From: Silene latifolia
Taxonomy: Eukaryota; Streptophyta; Magnoliopsida; Caryophyllales; Caryophyllaceae
Direction of reading: 5' to 3'
DNA length: 64,000 nt
Assembly (NCBI RefSeq): GCF_048544455.1
Contig: NC_133538.1
Location: 19,867,969 to 19,931,968, forward strand
Both the position numbers and the translations under genes were made by a program. Each line of letters opens with the position of its first letter. The first letter of the stretch is position 1. The notes beneath the pieces are model-generated. The model ran no database searches. It saw only the letters and a list, made by a program, of their open reading frames with translations, and was not told the origin of the DNA. This document shows, piece by piece, positions 50,134 through 62,300 of this stretch.

Positions 50134-51750
50134 ATGGATTATATGTCGCTTCTCGTTAATCTTGGTGAATTTTTGGTTATGGATGATGCTGGTTTGGATG
50201 ATGATGGTCTAGTTAAATGGATTATGAGTATGGGGGAGCCCTCTTTTTACTCTGTTCATATGATAAAGGATCGGGGTAATTCTCTTTTCAAAGACGGTAA
50301 TTTACCACTTGCTACTAGTCTCTATAAGCTGGCTCTTAATTTCTTCTGTTTTCTTGCCACTCCGGACGCTCAACCTGATGCCTCTCCCCTTGCCCTCTCC
50401 CTTGTCCTTAATTTAGTTGCTTGTGAGTTGAAAGTTTCTCACTTTAACGAGGTCCGATCTTTGTATTATCTTGTCCTAAACTGTGATCCTTGCAATGTGA
50501 AAGCCTTGTTTAGGCGAGGCTCTGCCTTAAAGAAATTAAATCTCTTTGAGGAGGCCTTAGATGATTTTAAGTATGCGCTGCATCTTGAACCAAAAAATAA
50601 GGATGTTGCTCGTGAGTTCAACTCCGTTTCTGAATGCTTGCTTCTGAATCCTAATGGAAAACGAGTCATTCACCAATTTGACCCTTTAGGGAGAGACAAG
50701 AAAGGTAAGAAACCTCTTCTTCATGCTGATATAGACAACAAGTTTATATCTCCTGGTGCTGTGAGTGCAGCCTCGTGTAGTAATATGGAATGTTTACCCA
50801 TTGCGACTAGTCAGACCGATTTGTCGATGAGCGCGGGTTCGACATGTTTATGGACTCGGTTCGAATCTCCCTCTACCTCGCCATTTCAATGTGATAATAT
50901 CCCTTCTCTTACCTTTGCCCTAAACTACAAAATGCGCTTTCTCTAACAAAAGACAAGCCCACAAAAAATTGTATCTGTCTCACAAAGATTACGAAAACTT
51001 GAAACTTGGGAGGAATCTACAATTTTCCATCCCAAATCGAGGGCTTATATGAAGGTTCGCCCCCTCTTCTCTCAGTCTTCATCTTTTCCGGGAGCCCCCA
51101 ATGAAGATCCTTCACAGGAAGCAACAGTTCCCTCTTATCCTCCTCTGCCGAAAAATCATTATCCAGATCATATTAAGTTCAATGACGATGGGGAAGCAGT
51201 TTCCTCTTATCCTCCTTTGCACAAAAATCATTATCCAGCAGTGGACTTTGATCCATCTACTAATCATATTAAGTTCAATGACGATGAGGCTATTTCTCAT
51301 GAAGTTAAGAAGCCTCGTTTGTCACCTGAGAAGGTTTCCAATCACTTTTGCGAGGTTACCAAAGTTTCTTTGTCTGAAGACGCTATTTTGGACCATCCTC
51401 TGAAGGTCGGTTCTAACACTTTGACATGTCCAAGTCCGTTTTTATTTTCTGTAGTCACGAAGACGCATTCAAGAGCAGTTTGTAGTAGATTTGTGGGGAA
51501 TTCTACCGTCCGTCATTGTTCGAATCGGGATCGAGCTAAGGTAATGAATAAATCTATGTTGATGATCAGACGTTCATCTACTTTTTGCAGGTTGACGGGA
51601 GCCCAAGAGCGGGGCGCGTGTTCTAAGAGAAAAGATTATTGCTCGTTCCAGCTTGACCACCATCCTCCGTTTAAAAAGCGTCGTCTTTGTTTTGGTGTCA
51701 ACTCACTTTGTAATTTTAGTTATGTTAGTTGTGCTTTTTCTAGTTCATGA
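50134..51750 (+). pseudogene. TPR-repeat protein, first tandem copy, frameshifted
   Basis: ATG at 50134 (MDYMSLLVNLGEFLV). An N-terminal segment is followed by TPR-type helical repeats at about residues 47-170 (GNSLFKDGNLPLATSLYKLAL, ALFRRGSALKKLNLFEEALDDFKYALHLEP). The frame ends at 50946. Alignment with the second copy shows two lesions: a shift near 50920 and one T fewer in the T run near 51028. Both copies agree again from 51049 (MKVRPLFSQSS) to 51750, ending in a basic PPFKKRRL motif. A segment of about 60 bp is duplicated internally (51140-51290; SYPPLPKNHYP and SYPPLHKNHYP). Probably a pseudogene, or shortened to a 270-residue TPR protein. Function unknown. Confidence 0.75.
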
Positions 51751-52720
51751 GTCTCTACTGGCCCTCGGTTTGTATGGTAACAGGTATGTATATTTCCGAC
51801 TTTTTCTTATCTATAATAGTACACAGTTGTCTAAAAAAAAAATATGGTTGTGGTCTTGTGGATCGGGGAATTAATGAATGGTTAGATTATACGGAGTTTA
51901 TTTTCGCACTATGATTTTTGTTTATTATTCCCTCTTATTCTCTATCTTTTTCCACATTGCTTTTAAACAAATATTTAGTGGAATGATAGTATGTGGAAGA
52001 AAATGAAAGTACGAGAGAAAATGTGGGGGTTACATGTAATATTAACCACAAATTGATAGACAAATAAGGAAAGGAGGAGATCATTGTGACTTACCGGTTA
52101 AGGAAATGTGGAAGATGTTAATGAATAGGGGAGTACAATACTTTTTAGCCATATTTTTCATTTTTTACCCTTGATTAGAAAACTTCAAATCTGATTCTCT
52201 CTATCTTTTTTCTCTTATCCTTTAACCTCGTTCAAATTCTTTAATTATGAATGATAATTCGAGTATAGAGTAGATATTTTAGTATTTAATTCATTAGTGA
52301 ATTATTAATAATTACATTGATTCTTTGTTATAATATTCGAGTTGCGCAACTCGAAAATTGTTAGGAAAAAAGTCTCTTACAATCTATCCTTCTGTACACA
52401 CTTTGACATTCAAGCAACACAACTCACTACTTCAAAACATAAAATTACGACATTTACTAGGATATCCTACATTAAACATTAGAGAGGATGTTTTTAAGAG
52501 ACATACACATAAAGTTGTTGAAAAGTGTTCGATATACAATTTCGTAATAGACAACGCAATATAACCCAATTTAATTGACTAATGAATTAACCCTTATTAA
52601 CATATTGTATATGTATAAGGTGCAAAGGGCGCTAATTAGAGTACAAGAAACATGAAGGAGTGTAGGGACCAGGCGCTGTTTTCATTGGCTAGCGCAGGTG
52701 GATGTCGATGGTGGTGGACT
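51751..52720. other. Intergenic between the TPR copies
   Basis: AT-rich, with no gene or bounded repeat recognised up to the TAGGGATGGCAACGG end at 52721. Confidence 0.5.
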
Positions 52721-55700
52721 TAGGGATGGCAACGGATCCTGGATACGGTCCAGATCTGCTAGATCCTACCCTGATGGATAGGATATGGATCCTAAAATTT
52801 TGGACCCTACGGATCTGGATTCACTAGTTTAAAAACGGATTTGGATCTAGTCGGCTAGACCCGAATCCGACCCTAAGACCCATTTTTAATATTAATTAAA
52901 AAAAAATGAGAAAATGATGGTCTAACTTGTGAAGTTATGCGCAAGTTACAAAACACAAATATAAGTACACCAACTGTCCCTCCCTGATTCAATGTCCACA
53001 CCTCCAACTCACCTCCCTTAAGTCGACAGCAAAAATCCCCAAAAAATAAACCCCCAAATAATCCCCAAAAATCAGCACCGCCGCCCCACCGTCTTCCTTC
53101 ACATCTTCACCTTTCTCGCAGGCGACCTCACCACACCCCTTTAATTCGCCGGCGAGTGTATCCTTCTCCGGCATCCTCTTTAATCGGAGTTTCTTCTACT
53201 CTTTCCAGTATTTATGCTCTTTCCTAAGGAGCCGAATTCGTTTCTTGTCTTACGAACTGGTTTATGTGATGCGACAGTTCTCTTTATCTTCGTATAAGTT
53301 GCAGTTGCAGGAAGACGGTGTTGTAACAGGGAACACTCTTCTCTGTAAGATCTTTTAATTCAATTTAGGTTTTTGGTTTTTGGGTACCTTAATTTTTATC
53401 TGTTTTTTGGTTTTCAAGTTGCTTCCAATTCCAGTTTCATCCCTTTTTGGTTTAGCTCTTTTATAATGGACTATATGTCACTACTTCTTAGTCTTGGTGA
53501 TTTTCTTGTTTTTGATGATAATGGTGTGGATGATGATGAGTTGGTTAGGTGGATTATGAGTATGGGGGAGCCATCTTTTTACACTATCCATATGATAAAA
53601 GGCCGTGGAAATTCTCTTTTTAAAGACGGTAAATTATCCCTTGCTGGTAGTCTCTATAAAATAGCTCTAGAATTTCTCTGTTTTGTTGTCATTCCACCCA
53701 CACAAGATCAACCTGCGGCAACTTCGCTTGCTATATCCCTTGTTCTTAATTTAGCAGCTTGTGAGTTGAAGCTCTTTCACTACAATAAGGCCCGATGTTT
53801 TTGCAATGTGGTCTTAAACTTTGATCCCTGCAATGTGAAAGCTTCGTATCGCAGAGGATGCGCTTTAAAGAATTTGAATCTACTTGTAGAGGCCAAATAT
53901 GATTTAGAGCATGCCTTGAAACTTGACCCGAAAAATAAGGACGTTGCTCGTGAACTGAGTTGTGTCACTGAATGCCTTCTTCTGAATTCCAATGGAAAAA
54001 GTGTCGCTTGTCCTTTTGATCTTTTAAGCACAAACCCGAAAGGTAAGAAACCTTTACTTCAGGTAGATATGGACAACAAGATTGACCCTATTGATGTTGT
54101 GAGTGGTGCTTCTTGTAGTACAGTGGAGTTGTTGGGAAATGAGATAAGCTGTGAGCAAATGGATGGTTGTGGGAGTTCAGACATGTTTAAGGACTCGACC
54201 ATCATTGCTGAGCCTTACCCTCCCACGCCACTTGGGTGTGATAGTAAGCCCTCTGTTTCCCTTGCCCCAGAAGCTACTAAATTCAGTTTTACCAATAAAA
54301 AACATTCCCACAAAAATTTGCATCTTTCAGCCAAGGATTATGAGACCTTGATGTTATGGAAAAATTTACAATTTTTCCATCCCATATCGGGGGCTTCTAT
54401 GAGTGTTCGCCCCCTCATCACTAAATCTTCTACCTTGACGGGAACTCCCCATGAAGATTCTTTACGGGAAGCAGCAGTTCTCTCTTATTCTCCTTTGCCC
54501 ATGAATCAATTTACAACTTCGGACGTTGAACCAACAAGCAATTTGAATAATTCTGATGACGAAGAGGCTGATCATCAAGAGGTAAAGAGACCACGTTTGT
54601 CAGCCGAAATAAGTTTAGATCAAATTAGTGAAGTTAGTGATATTTCAATGATTGAAGGCGCCATTTTGGACCAGCCTGGGAATACCAACTCTATCCCCGA
54701 GCCATGTCAAAGCATGTTTGTTTTCACAGCCATGAAGACACATTCAAATAGGGCTTGTAGCAGATTTGAGACGAAGACTATTAGCCGGCAATGTTCAACC
54801 TGGGTTCGAGCAAAGGTAAAGGGTAAGTCTTTGTTGACGGTTAGGGGTTCATCTGTTTTTTGCAGGTTTGGAGCTGTGGAGAAGGTTACGAGTTTTAAGA
54901 GAAAAGAGAAAGACACAATCCATTTTGATAGCCATTTCCATCCCCCGTTTAAAAAGCGCCGTCTTTATGTTCTTGTTAATTCGGTTTGTAATAGTAGTTA
55001 TGTTAGTTGTGTTTCTAGTAATTTAGTGGTCTTTTCTGGCCCTCGGTTTGTTTTGTAACGGCTTTATCAAACTCAACTCTCCCTTATTCAAACCTAAAAT
55101 GATGGCTTGACTTCTAATTAGGTCATTTATCAAACTCAACTCTCCCTTATTCAAACCTAAATCTCGTCGCCTAAACACCAACAATTCCAGTCCGGCTGCC
55201 TAAATGCTTCTCCCCGACGGTCGACCTAGCCAATAACTATAACGAGCCATCCACTACGTCGTCTGAGCCACGACTTTCTGGATGCTCCATCGACAATGGC
55301 TTCTCCTCCTCAGATCTAGTAGTCATTTTACAATTTTTGGCTAAGTGAGGGTGGTAAGTCAAATTATCAAGTCGTAGGTAGGTGGTTAGTTCGAGTGTTG
55401 GGGTCAATTTATGATGGTACCTCGAGTTGTCGGTGGTGGTTATTGGGTTGAGTTCAAGCGGTGTGAAGGATCAAGTGGGATGTCGTTTTGGTGGTGAGAA
55501 TGGTCAAGTTGGATAGGTCGAGTGCGACGGTGGTTTGAGTGGTTCTAGGGTCAACGAGGTGGTGGTGGACTGGTGGGTGTGGGTTGGTGTTGGGTGGTGG
55601 AGGGAGGGTTGTAATATTGATAGACCGACCGGGATAAATAAAGCTACAAAATATTGGAACCGCGGATACGTAGGGTCCGGATATGGATCTTAAGAATTTA

Positions 55701-55802
55701 GACTCGTCGGATATTAACCGGATATGGATCTTGTACGGTTCATGCGGATTTGGATCTGGATCCTATTAGACCCGGTCCAAATTCGGCCCGTTGCCATCCC
55801 TA
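52721..55802. mobile_element. Inverted TE-like ends enclosing the second TPR gene
   Basis: The left end begins TAGGGATGGCAACGG and the right end is its complement, CCGTTGCCATCCCTA (55788-55802). Inside both ends, subterminal words GGATCC, GGATATGG and GGATTTGGATCT recur (52730-52890 and 55660-55790). The GGGATGGCAACGG end resembles hAT-type termini (remembered). No target duplication was found, so this could be one gene-carrying element or two separate inverted copies. Confidence 0.5.
53466..55058 (+). CDS. TPR-repeat protein, second tandem copy, intact
   Basis: 530 codons from ATG at 53466 (MDYMSLLLSLGDFLV); the open frame extends upstream to 53373 but without an ATG, and a 5' UTR intron (CTCTGTAAGATC near 53341 to TTTTCAAG near 53419) supports this start. 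TPR-type helices cover about residues 47-170 (GNSLFKDGKLSLAGSLYKIAL, ASYRRGCALKNLNLLVEAKYDLEHALKLDP). The C-terminal half is Ser/Pro-rich and low in predicted structure, with the shared LSAKDYETL and SVRPL motifs and a basic PPFKKRRL near the end that could be a nuclear localisation signal. The TPR part would bind a partner protein; the partner is unknown. No intron is apparent within the CDS. It is the intact paralogue of 50134-51750. Confidence 0.82.
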   Translation: MDYMSLLLSLGDFLVFDDNGVDDDELVRWIMSMGEPSFYTIHMIKGRGNSLFKDGKLSLAGSLYKIALEFLCFVVIPPTQDQPAATSLAISLVLNLAACELKLFHYNKARCFCNVVLNFDPCNVKASYRRGCALKNLNLLVEAKYDLEHALKLDPKNKDVARELSCVTECLLLNSNGKSVACPFDLLSTNPKGKKPLLQVDMDNKIDPIDVVSGASCSTVELLGNEISCEQMDGCGSSDMFKDSTIIAEPYPPTPLGCDSKPSVSLAPEATKFSFTNKKHSHKNLHLSAKDYETLMLWKNLQFFHPISGASMSVRPLITKSSTLTGTPHEDSLREAAVLSYSPLPMNQFTTSDVEPTSNLNNSDDEEADHQEVKRPRLSAEISLDQISEVSDISMIEGAILDQPGNTNSIPEPCQSMFVFTAMKTHSNRACSRFETKTISRQCSTWVRAKVKGKSLLTVRGSSVFCRFGAVEKVTSFKRKEKDTIHFDSHFHPPFKKRRLYVLVNSVCNSSYVSCVSSNLVVFSGPRFVL

Positions 55803-56206
55803 ACCATATCCCTAAGCTGGTGGTATTGGTTAGACTGAAGTAGTATGTAGGTCAAGCAGGCCGTGTTAGATTTTTTTTTTCTTTTTTTTCCTCCAATGTA
55901 CTACACTAATACGTAGTAATGGATATTTGGAATTAGAGAAACTAGATTTGGTGCCCGCCCCGCCCGAGCTACTTCAATTTACCATTTAAATTTTATTTTC
56001 TATGAAATATAATTGCGTTAGACTTGTTTAACACATATATTTACAATTTATAATATATTATTCTACGATATGTCTTGAAATTATTATGAAATGTAAAATT
56101 TATCAATAAATTATAAGACACATTCACTACTCCTGCTGTTTATATCATTACTGTATTACCCCATATTTATAATTATATAAATTATATTATATTCTACAAG
56201 TTCTGT

Positions 56207-56207
<1 letters not shown>
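55059..56207. other. Intergenic
   Basis: Includes a short direct repeat CATTTATCAAACTCAACTCTCCC (first at about 55065, again at 55127), G/T-rich sequence at 55350-55620 and the right TE-like end at 55660-55802. No gene was recognised. Confidence 0.5.

Positions 56208-56275
<68 letters not shown>
56208..56275. repeat. (TAA)n microsatellite
   Basis: About 22 uninterrupted units, followed by TGCATGATACATATGTATA. Confidence 0.97.
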
Positions 56276-56276
<1 letters not shown>

Positions 56277-56597
56277 CATGATACATATGTATATACATAC
56301 TCCACCTACTTTTACTACCACCAATCTTATCCCATAAAATCCCCCAACACACTAACCTTATCTCACAACTTCACCACATTTTTAAAGAAGAGAAAGAGAG
56401 AAAAGGGAGAGAATGGAAAAGAGCTTTTGTCCCTCCGCCTCGAGATCTTAAGGTAAGACCCTCTTATAACTAATCCGTCTTTCAATTAAATTATACCGTT
56501 GATCCGCCATGATCTTGACCCACCTTAGACCACTATTGACCGACCTAGTAACCACTGTTGACCACTCTAACTCGGGTTTGACCGAGAGATCTAGGGC

Positions 56598-56623
56598 TTG
56601 TTGTTGTTGTTGTTGTTGTTGTT

Positions 56624-56688
<65 letters not shown>

Positions 56689-56713
56689 GGTTGTTGTTGT
56701 TGATGTTGTTGTT
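56598..56713. repeat. (TTG)n microsatellite
   Basis: Nearly pure TTG repeats inside the left arm of the inverted repeat. The right arm has only a short (TTG) tract at the matching place, so this is a secondary expansion. Confidence 0.95.
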
Positions 56714-58500
56714 TGTGACTCGGTTTTGGGTTGGGGTTTTGACCCTCGTTTATGGCCTGGCTTAGGGCGGTTAAGGGTGGGTATTGTCGTGAGTTGAGTG
56801 GAGGCTATGTTGGAGGTCGTGAGTGGTGGTTTAGGTGGCGGTTGAGTGGTGTTTGAAGGGGTATAAAATGGGTTAAAGAGGAAGGGTAAGGATGGTTGTG
56901 TGTTGTTGTTAGTGGTTGTTATGTTGGGTATTGTAGGTGGTTGGACTCGGGTTTGGTGGTGGCTAGAGGTGATGGGCAGGGCCATGGTGCACCGTGGCTA
57001 GGCTGGTGGTAATGGTGCGAATGGTGGTGGTGGTTTTGGTGGTGTTTTGGTGTGTGTTGGGTTGTGTTGTTGTTGTTGGGCTGCTGCTTGTGTCGTTGTT
57101 GCTGCTGCCTTGGGCGGTTGTAGTGGCGGCTGGCCACCATGGTCAGGTTTGGGGGAAGGTGGACCACGGTAGTGATGGGTGATGGAGGTTGGACGTGGAT
57201 GTAAGGCGGTTTCGGGGGCTGTTTTATGACTCAAGCACACGGTTTAACCCGTGTGTTTGTGTGGGTGTTTGGGTAGATTTAAGACGAGATTTAATTAATT
57301 AATTGTATATCGTCTTATAATTAGATTAGTTAGTAATTATGCGTGTTTATTGTATTTATTTAGGTGACAGTTTTGTGGAGGAATAATATTATTCGATTGC
57401 TTATGGAGTATGCTTAAAGGTAGGTTAATTCTACTCGGTTTCAATAAGTTTAAATGGTCATGTGAGTCGTTATTAAGGGGTCAATGCATTATAATATATT
57501 TTTTGTGAATTATTGAGGAATTGATATTATACCACACAATAAACCTACCTTTTAGCAAATCCCGCTAAACAATAGAGCAACCGGATACAAATATGATCCT
57601 CCATAAAGTCGGCACCTAATTATGATAATTAAATATAATTACTAACTAAACTAATTAAATTAAATACGAATTCAACTAATTAAATAAAAACCCATATTAA
57701 AGCTATTTAAATACCGACTCGTGCCCACACCCGACTCCCTCCTAGAACCACCACCTCCGTTGCCACCGTGGACCACCACCACCAGCCATGGTGGTCCACG
57801 GCCAGCCCTAACACCATGGCAACAACAACAACAACAATAAGACATGACAACCACAACACCAACACGACACACACAAAAACCACCAAGGTCCGCCACCACC
57901 GTGGCATCCCCTGACCACGGTGGGACCAGCCACCGTCCCCCACCAGAGCAACAACCACCATGGCAGCCGACACCACCACCACCAACAACAAACACTACAC
58001 AAACAGTCAACCCGTATAGCCCTCTTTAACACCCATTTTCGACCACCTAACACCACCCATTACACCACCCATTACCACCACTATAACCCCCACTCAACCC
58101 TCAACAAAACTGACCCAAGCTCAGCCCAAGACACTCACAAAAGGTGGGTCAAAAATTCGTCTTAAGACGGTCACACAACAACAACAATAATACACCCTTT
58201 ATAAGCTCGGTCAAACCACCATTTGGGCGACAACGGTGGTCAAGGTCAATCACGGTGGGTCACACGGTGGGTCCAAGTCGCGGGTGAGTCAACAGTATAA
58301 ATTAATTAAGGAATGGTCTAGTATAAGACGGTCTTACCTTACGATCTCGAGGCGGAAGGACAAAATCTTCATTCTTCCAATCTCTCCTTTTTCCTCTCTT
58401 TTTCTCTCTAAAAAGTCTTGGGTGAGGATTGTGTTTGAGATTTCATGTGGATAAAGTGGGTGGATAAGGGGTAGAGTAGATTATATAAGGGTAGTTAGTA

Positions 58501-58501
<1 letters not shown>

Positions 58502-58551
<50 letters not shown>
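58502..58551. repeat. (TA)n microsatellite
   Basis: 25 TA units near the outer end of the right arm. Confidence 0.97.
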
Positions 58552-58552
<1 letters not shown>

Positions 58553-58578
58553 GTATATGTATACATGTATCGCATTAC

Positions 58579-58579
<1 letters not shown>

Positions 58580-58668
<89 letters not shown>
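58580..58668. repeat. (TTA)n microsatellite, left of MITE
   Basis: About 30 units ending directly at the MITE boundary. Confidence 0.95.
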
Positions 58669-59320
<652 letters not shown>

Positions 59321-59324
59321 TAAG

Positions 59325-62300
59325 GATGCGCGCAACTTTCATAAATAGGAAAATAAAAGTTTACATGAAATTGGTGGGGAGCCGAGAGACAATCTGGGCT
59401 CCCACACCCTTAGCAACAGCAAAGCTAATTCTAGTAAAAAATGTAAGCAGCCACCCGAGCCCCCGCATCCTGAGATACCGAGAATTTCTGGATCCGCTTG
59501 AGCAAGGCAACAACATCCGAACCCAGCTCCTCATGTGAAGATAAAGAGAAGGGAAGGAAACCATAACCAGCTGCCGCGCACAAATCCCCATACTTAGCAC
59601 ACTTACGCTGAGCAGCATCAGCGACAACCCGGTCGGGCACAAAATCCATCATCCCAGTCTGAGTCAAAGGAGAAGACCCTGTCAAATCAACGCACACATC
59701 ACGCCCTCTATCCCAGGAATAAAGCAGCAAATCCGCAGGACGAAGAGAGCCACCATGTCCGTCAACCAAACCGATATCAACCTCCTTACCCGCAGAAATA
59801 CCAGATCTATAGCAGATGTCGAATAAAGTTTCACGAACGAGGTTGTGCCGATGCTTAACTCCCACAGTACCAGTACAAGAAACAGCGTGATCCCCGAAAA
59901 CATCATCATCAAAAACCCGAGAGCAAGCAGGACAAGGCCTAGATACCGTGAATTACGGAACATCCATTTGATACCCAAACACACTACGGTAAGTCCTCCC
60001 GTTCATAGTCTGACCCAACCCAGAGATAGGAACCGCACGCAACCAATCAGAGGAGTGGGCACCATGCTGAGATTTCTACAAAGTAAGCTGACGTGGTGTC
60101 AAAGAGAAAACAGACTCTGGCAGCAGCAACCATCGCGAAATATATGTATGCCAATATCTTCATAAGTTTGGGGGCAACAATTTCACTAGGGTTACCTAAG
60201 ATAGCAGAACCTGTAATCGTAGAAAACACCCGTGCAACATCGTCGAAAACAGGGCCAACATCTACAATACCAGAAGGTCGTAGGAGCTTAGCCTGCAAAT
60301 CAGCAGACTGCAAACGGGACGCAAGAAAAGCATAGCGTAAAATATCTCCCGCCGCATAAACACCAAGACTACCAAGATGAAAAGGGAATGTAGCAAGGCG
60401 CCAATGCCAACCCCCAAAACCCGGGCCAGACGCGGTGACAATACGTTCCAAGCTGGAATGAAGAGCAGCATCGAAAGGAAGATGGACCGAACCAAAAACA
60501 CTGGGGAGCAAGTACGAAGAGAGAAATAGAGCTTAGAAATACCAGTACAAGCTCTAAGCAGAAGCAACTCGCATTGCGGGTCCTCAATCCTCGCGACCAA
60601 GTCCATAAGCTCAATGGACTTAGTCGCTCTCTTCGCCATAATCTCACTGCCAAAAATAGGACAAGTACTGACAGGTCCACCCAAAACAGAGACACCACGC
60701 AAGGGCCGAGCAAAAGAAGGGGGGAAAACCCCGGGAAGCCGACTCCGAGGATCCTTAACAGGCCAAAAGACCTCAGTCTTGGAGACATTAAGAGGGTATT
60801 TGGTTGGGAGGTTTGGAATGGAATGGAATGGATTCTAGTCATTCTAGTGTTTGGTTGGGGTGTTTTGGAATGGAGTTAGAATCTTGATGAATTTTAATTC
60901 CACCCCCAACCCCTTGGAATCCCATATCCACCTCCTCCCCATGGATTCAAACTCCATTCCTTCATGTTTATTTTTCTAATGAACCAAACATGTTTTAGAA
61001 GGTATGAAATTGGAACTCCATACTCCTATAGTTTCTCATTCTAATCAATTCCATTCCTAAGTAGTAAACCAAACGACCCCTAAGATGCAGTCGAAAACGA
61101 GGGCCATCAGCCATAATCAAATCCAAAACCCTCCCCACCTCCAAAGTGTCCCCAACGATGGCGCCATCATCCAAGTACCACGCCTGCATAGTAAGGTCAA
61201 AAGAGTCCCGGATTTTGCACACCAAGGGATGCAAAACCAAAGCGAAAAGGAAAGGACCCAAAGAATCAACCTGCTGGACACCCTGACAAGACCACAAGCA
61301 ATGCTCCCCATAAAAATGACGGGCAGGACTGGAGTAACAAAACTCCATCCAATGGGAAAGAACCGGGCCATGACGGCGAACTTTCTGAAGCATGGTCGCA
61401 CGATCAACAAGGTTGAAAGCATTCTGGAAATCGACCAGCAACATAGAAAGTCCCACCTCAGCACCACGAGCCTCAATGAGCCGATTCAAGGCATGCAAGA
61501 TAGCCTCTCCTCCACCGGACACACCCACCCCAAAATGAAGACCATCAAAATAAGAGGACAAAGAAGAACCAACCAAAAAAGCACCAACCTTAGATACAAG
61601 CCGTCTCCAGATAGTGCCAACAGCAATAGGACAAGCACCACCGCCCAGTTTAACAAGCGGCGTGAGAGGGGCGCTGGCAATGTACTCACCCAGAGCTAGA
61701 GGACACCGGACCTCAAGAAAAAGATTAACCACCCTAGTAATAGAAGTGATCAAATCATCAGATATAGCCACAACAACGACACTCAAACAGTCCATAAGGC
61801 GCTGGGCACGAAACCCATCCCTCCCACAAGAAGTACCACGTGGGAAGCTTCGAATCATATCCAAAACCACTATCGAAGAGGCAACCAGAGGATAATGATC
61901 TCCAGACAAAGGAGGCAAGGAAGGAGGTGGGGCAACAGGATGCTTCTCTCGCAAGGTCATAAGGGTGGCATCAGAGTAGGGGGCAACCCCAGAGGAAGAA
62001 AGCACCCGAACAACAGCAGTATAGTGACCATCACAAATATTCCTCCGACATTGACGGAGGTTAATCTCACTCAAATCAAGATCCTCCTCCAACATGAAAT
62101 AAAGAAGGACACTCATCCAAACACTCCTGCAACAGCTGCAAACCCCCCCAGGTACCCCCAAGCGAGGATAGCCATGGCAATATTCTCCTCCTGACGCTGG
62201 CACCGAATAACAGTCCTACACTCAAGATTACTCCAAGGAGCGAAGGTCTTAAGCAGACAAAGTGGTAGAACAAGCAAACGAATCTAGCGGGAGAGGTCAC

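Larger units (their letters stand above)
56208..58668. repeat. Large imperfect inverted repeat with (TAA)n at both outer ends
   Basis: The left arm (56208 to about 57430) pairs with the right arm (about 57533 to 58668). Matching landmarks: (TAA)n plus ATACATATGTATA; TTTTGTCC(C/T)TCCGCCTCGAG (about 56425 and complement near 58345-58372); TTTGACCGAG (56579 and complement near 58206-58216); and AAAGGTAGGTT (57417 and complement near 57545). The loop is about 100 bp. Arms carry indels and low-complexity expansions. No coding sequence was recognised. Confidence 0.75.

Noticed and set aside
56509-56703. Poly-Cys and antisense poly-Thr ORFs
   Set aside because: Translation of the (TTG)n microsatellite.
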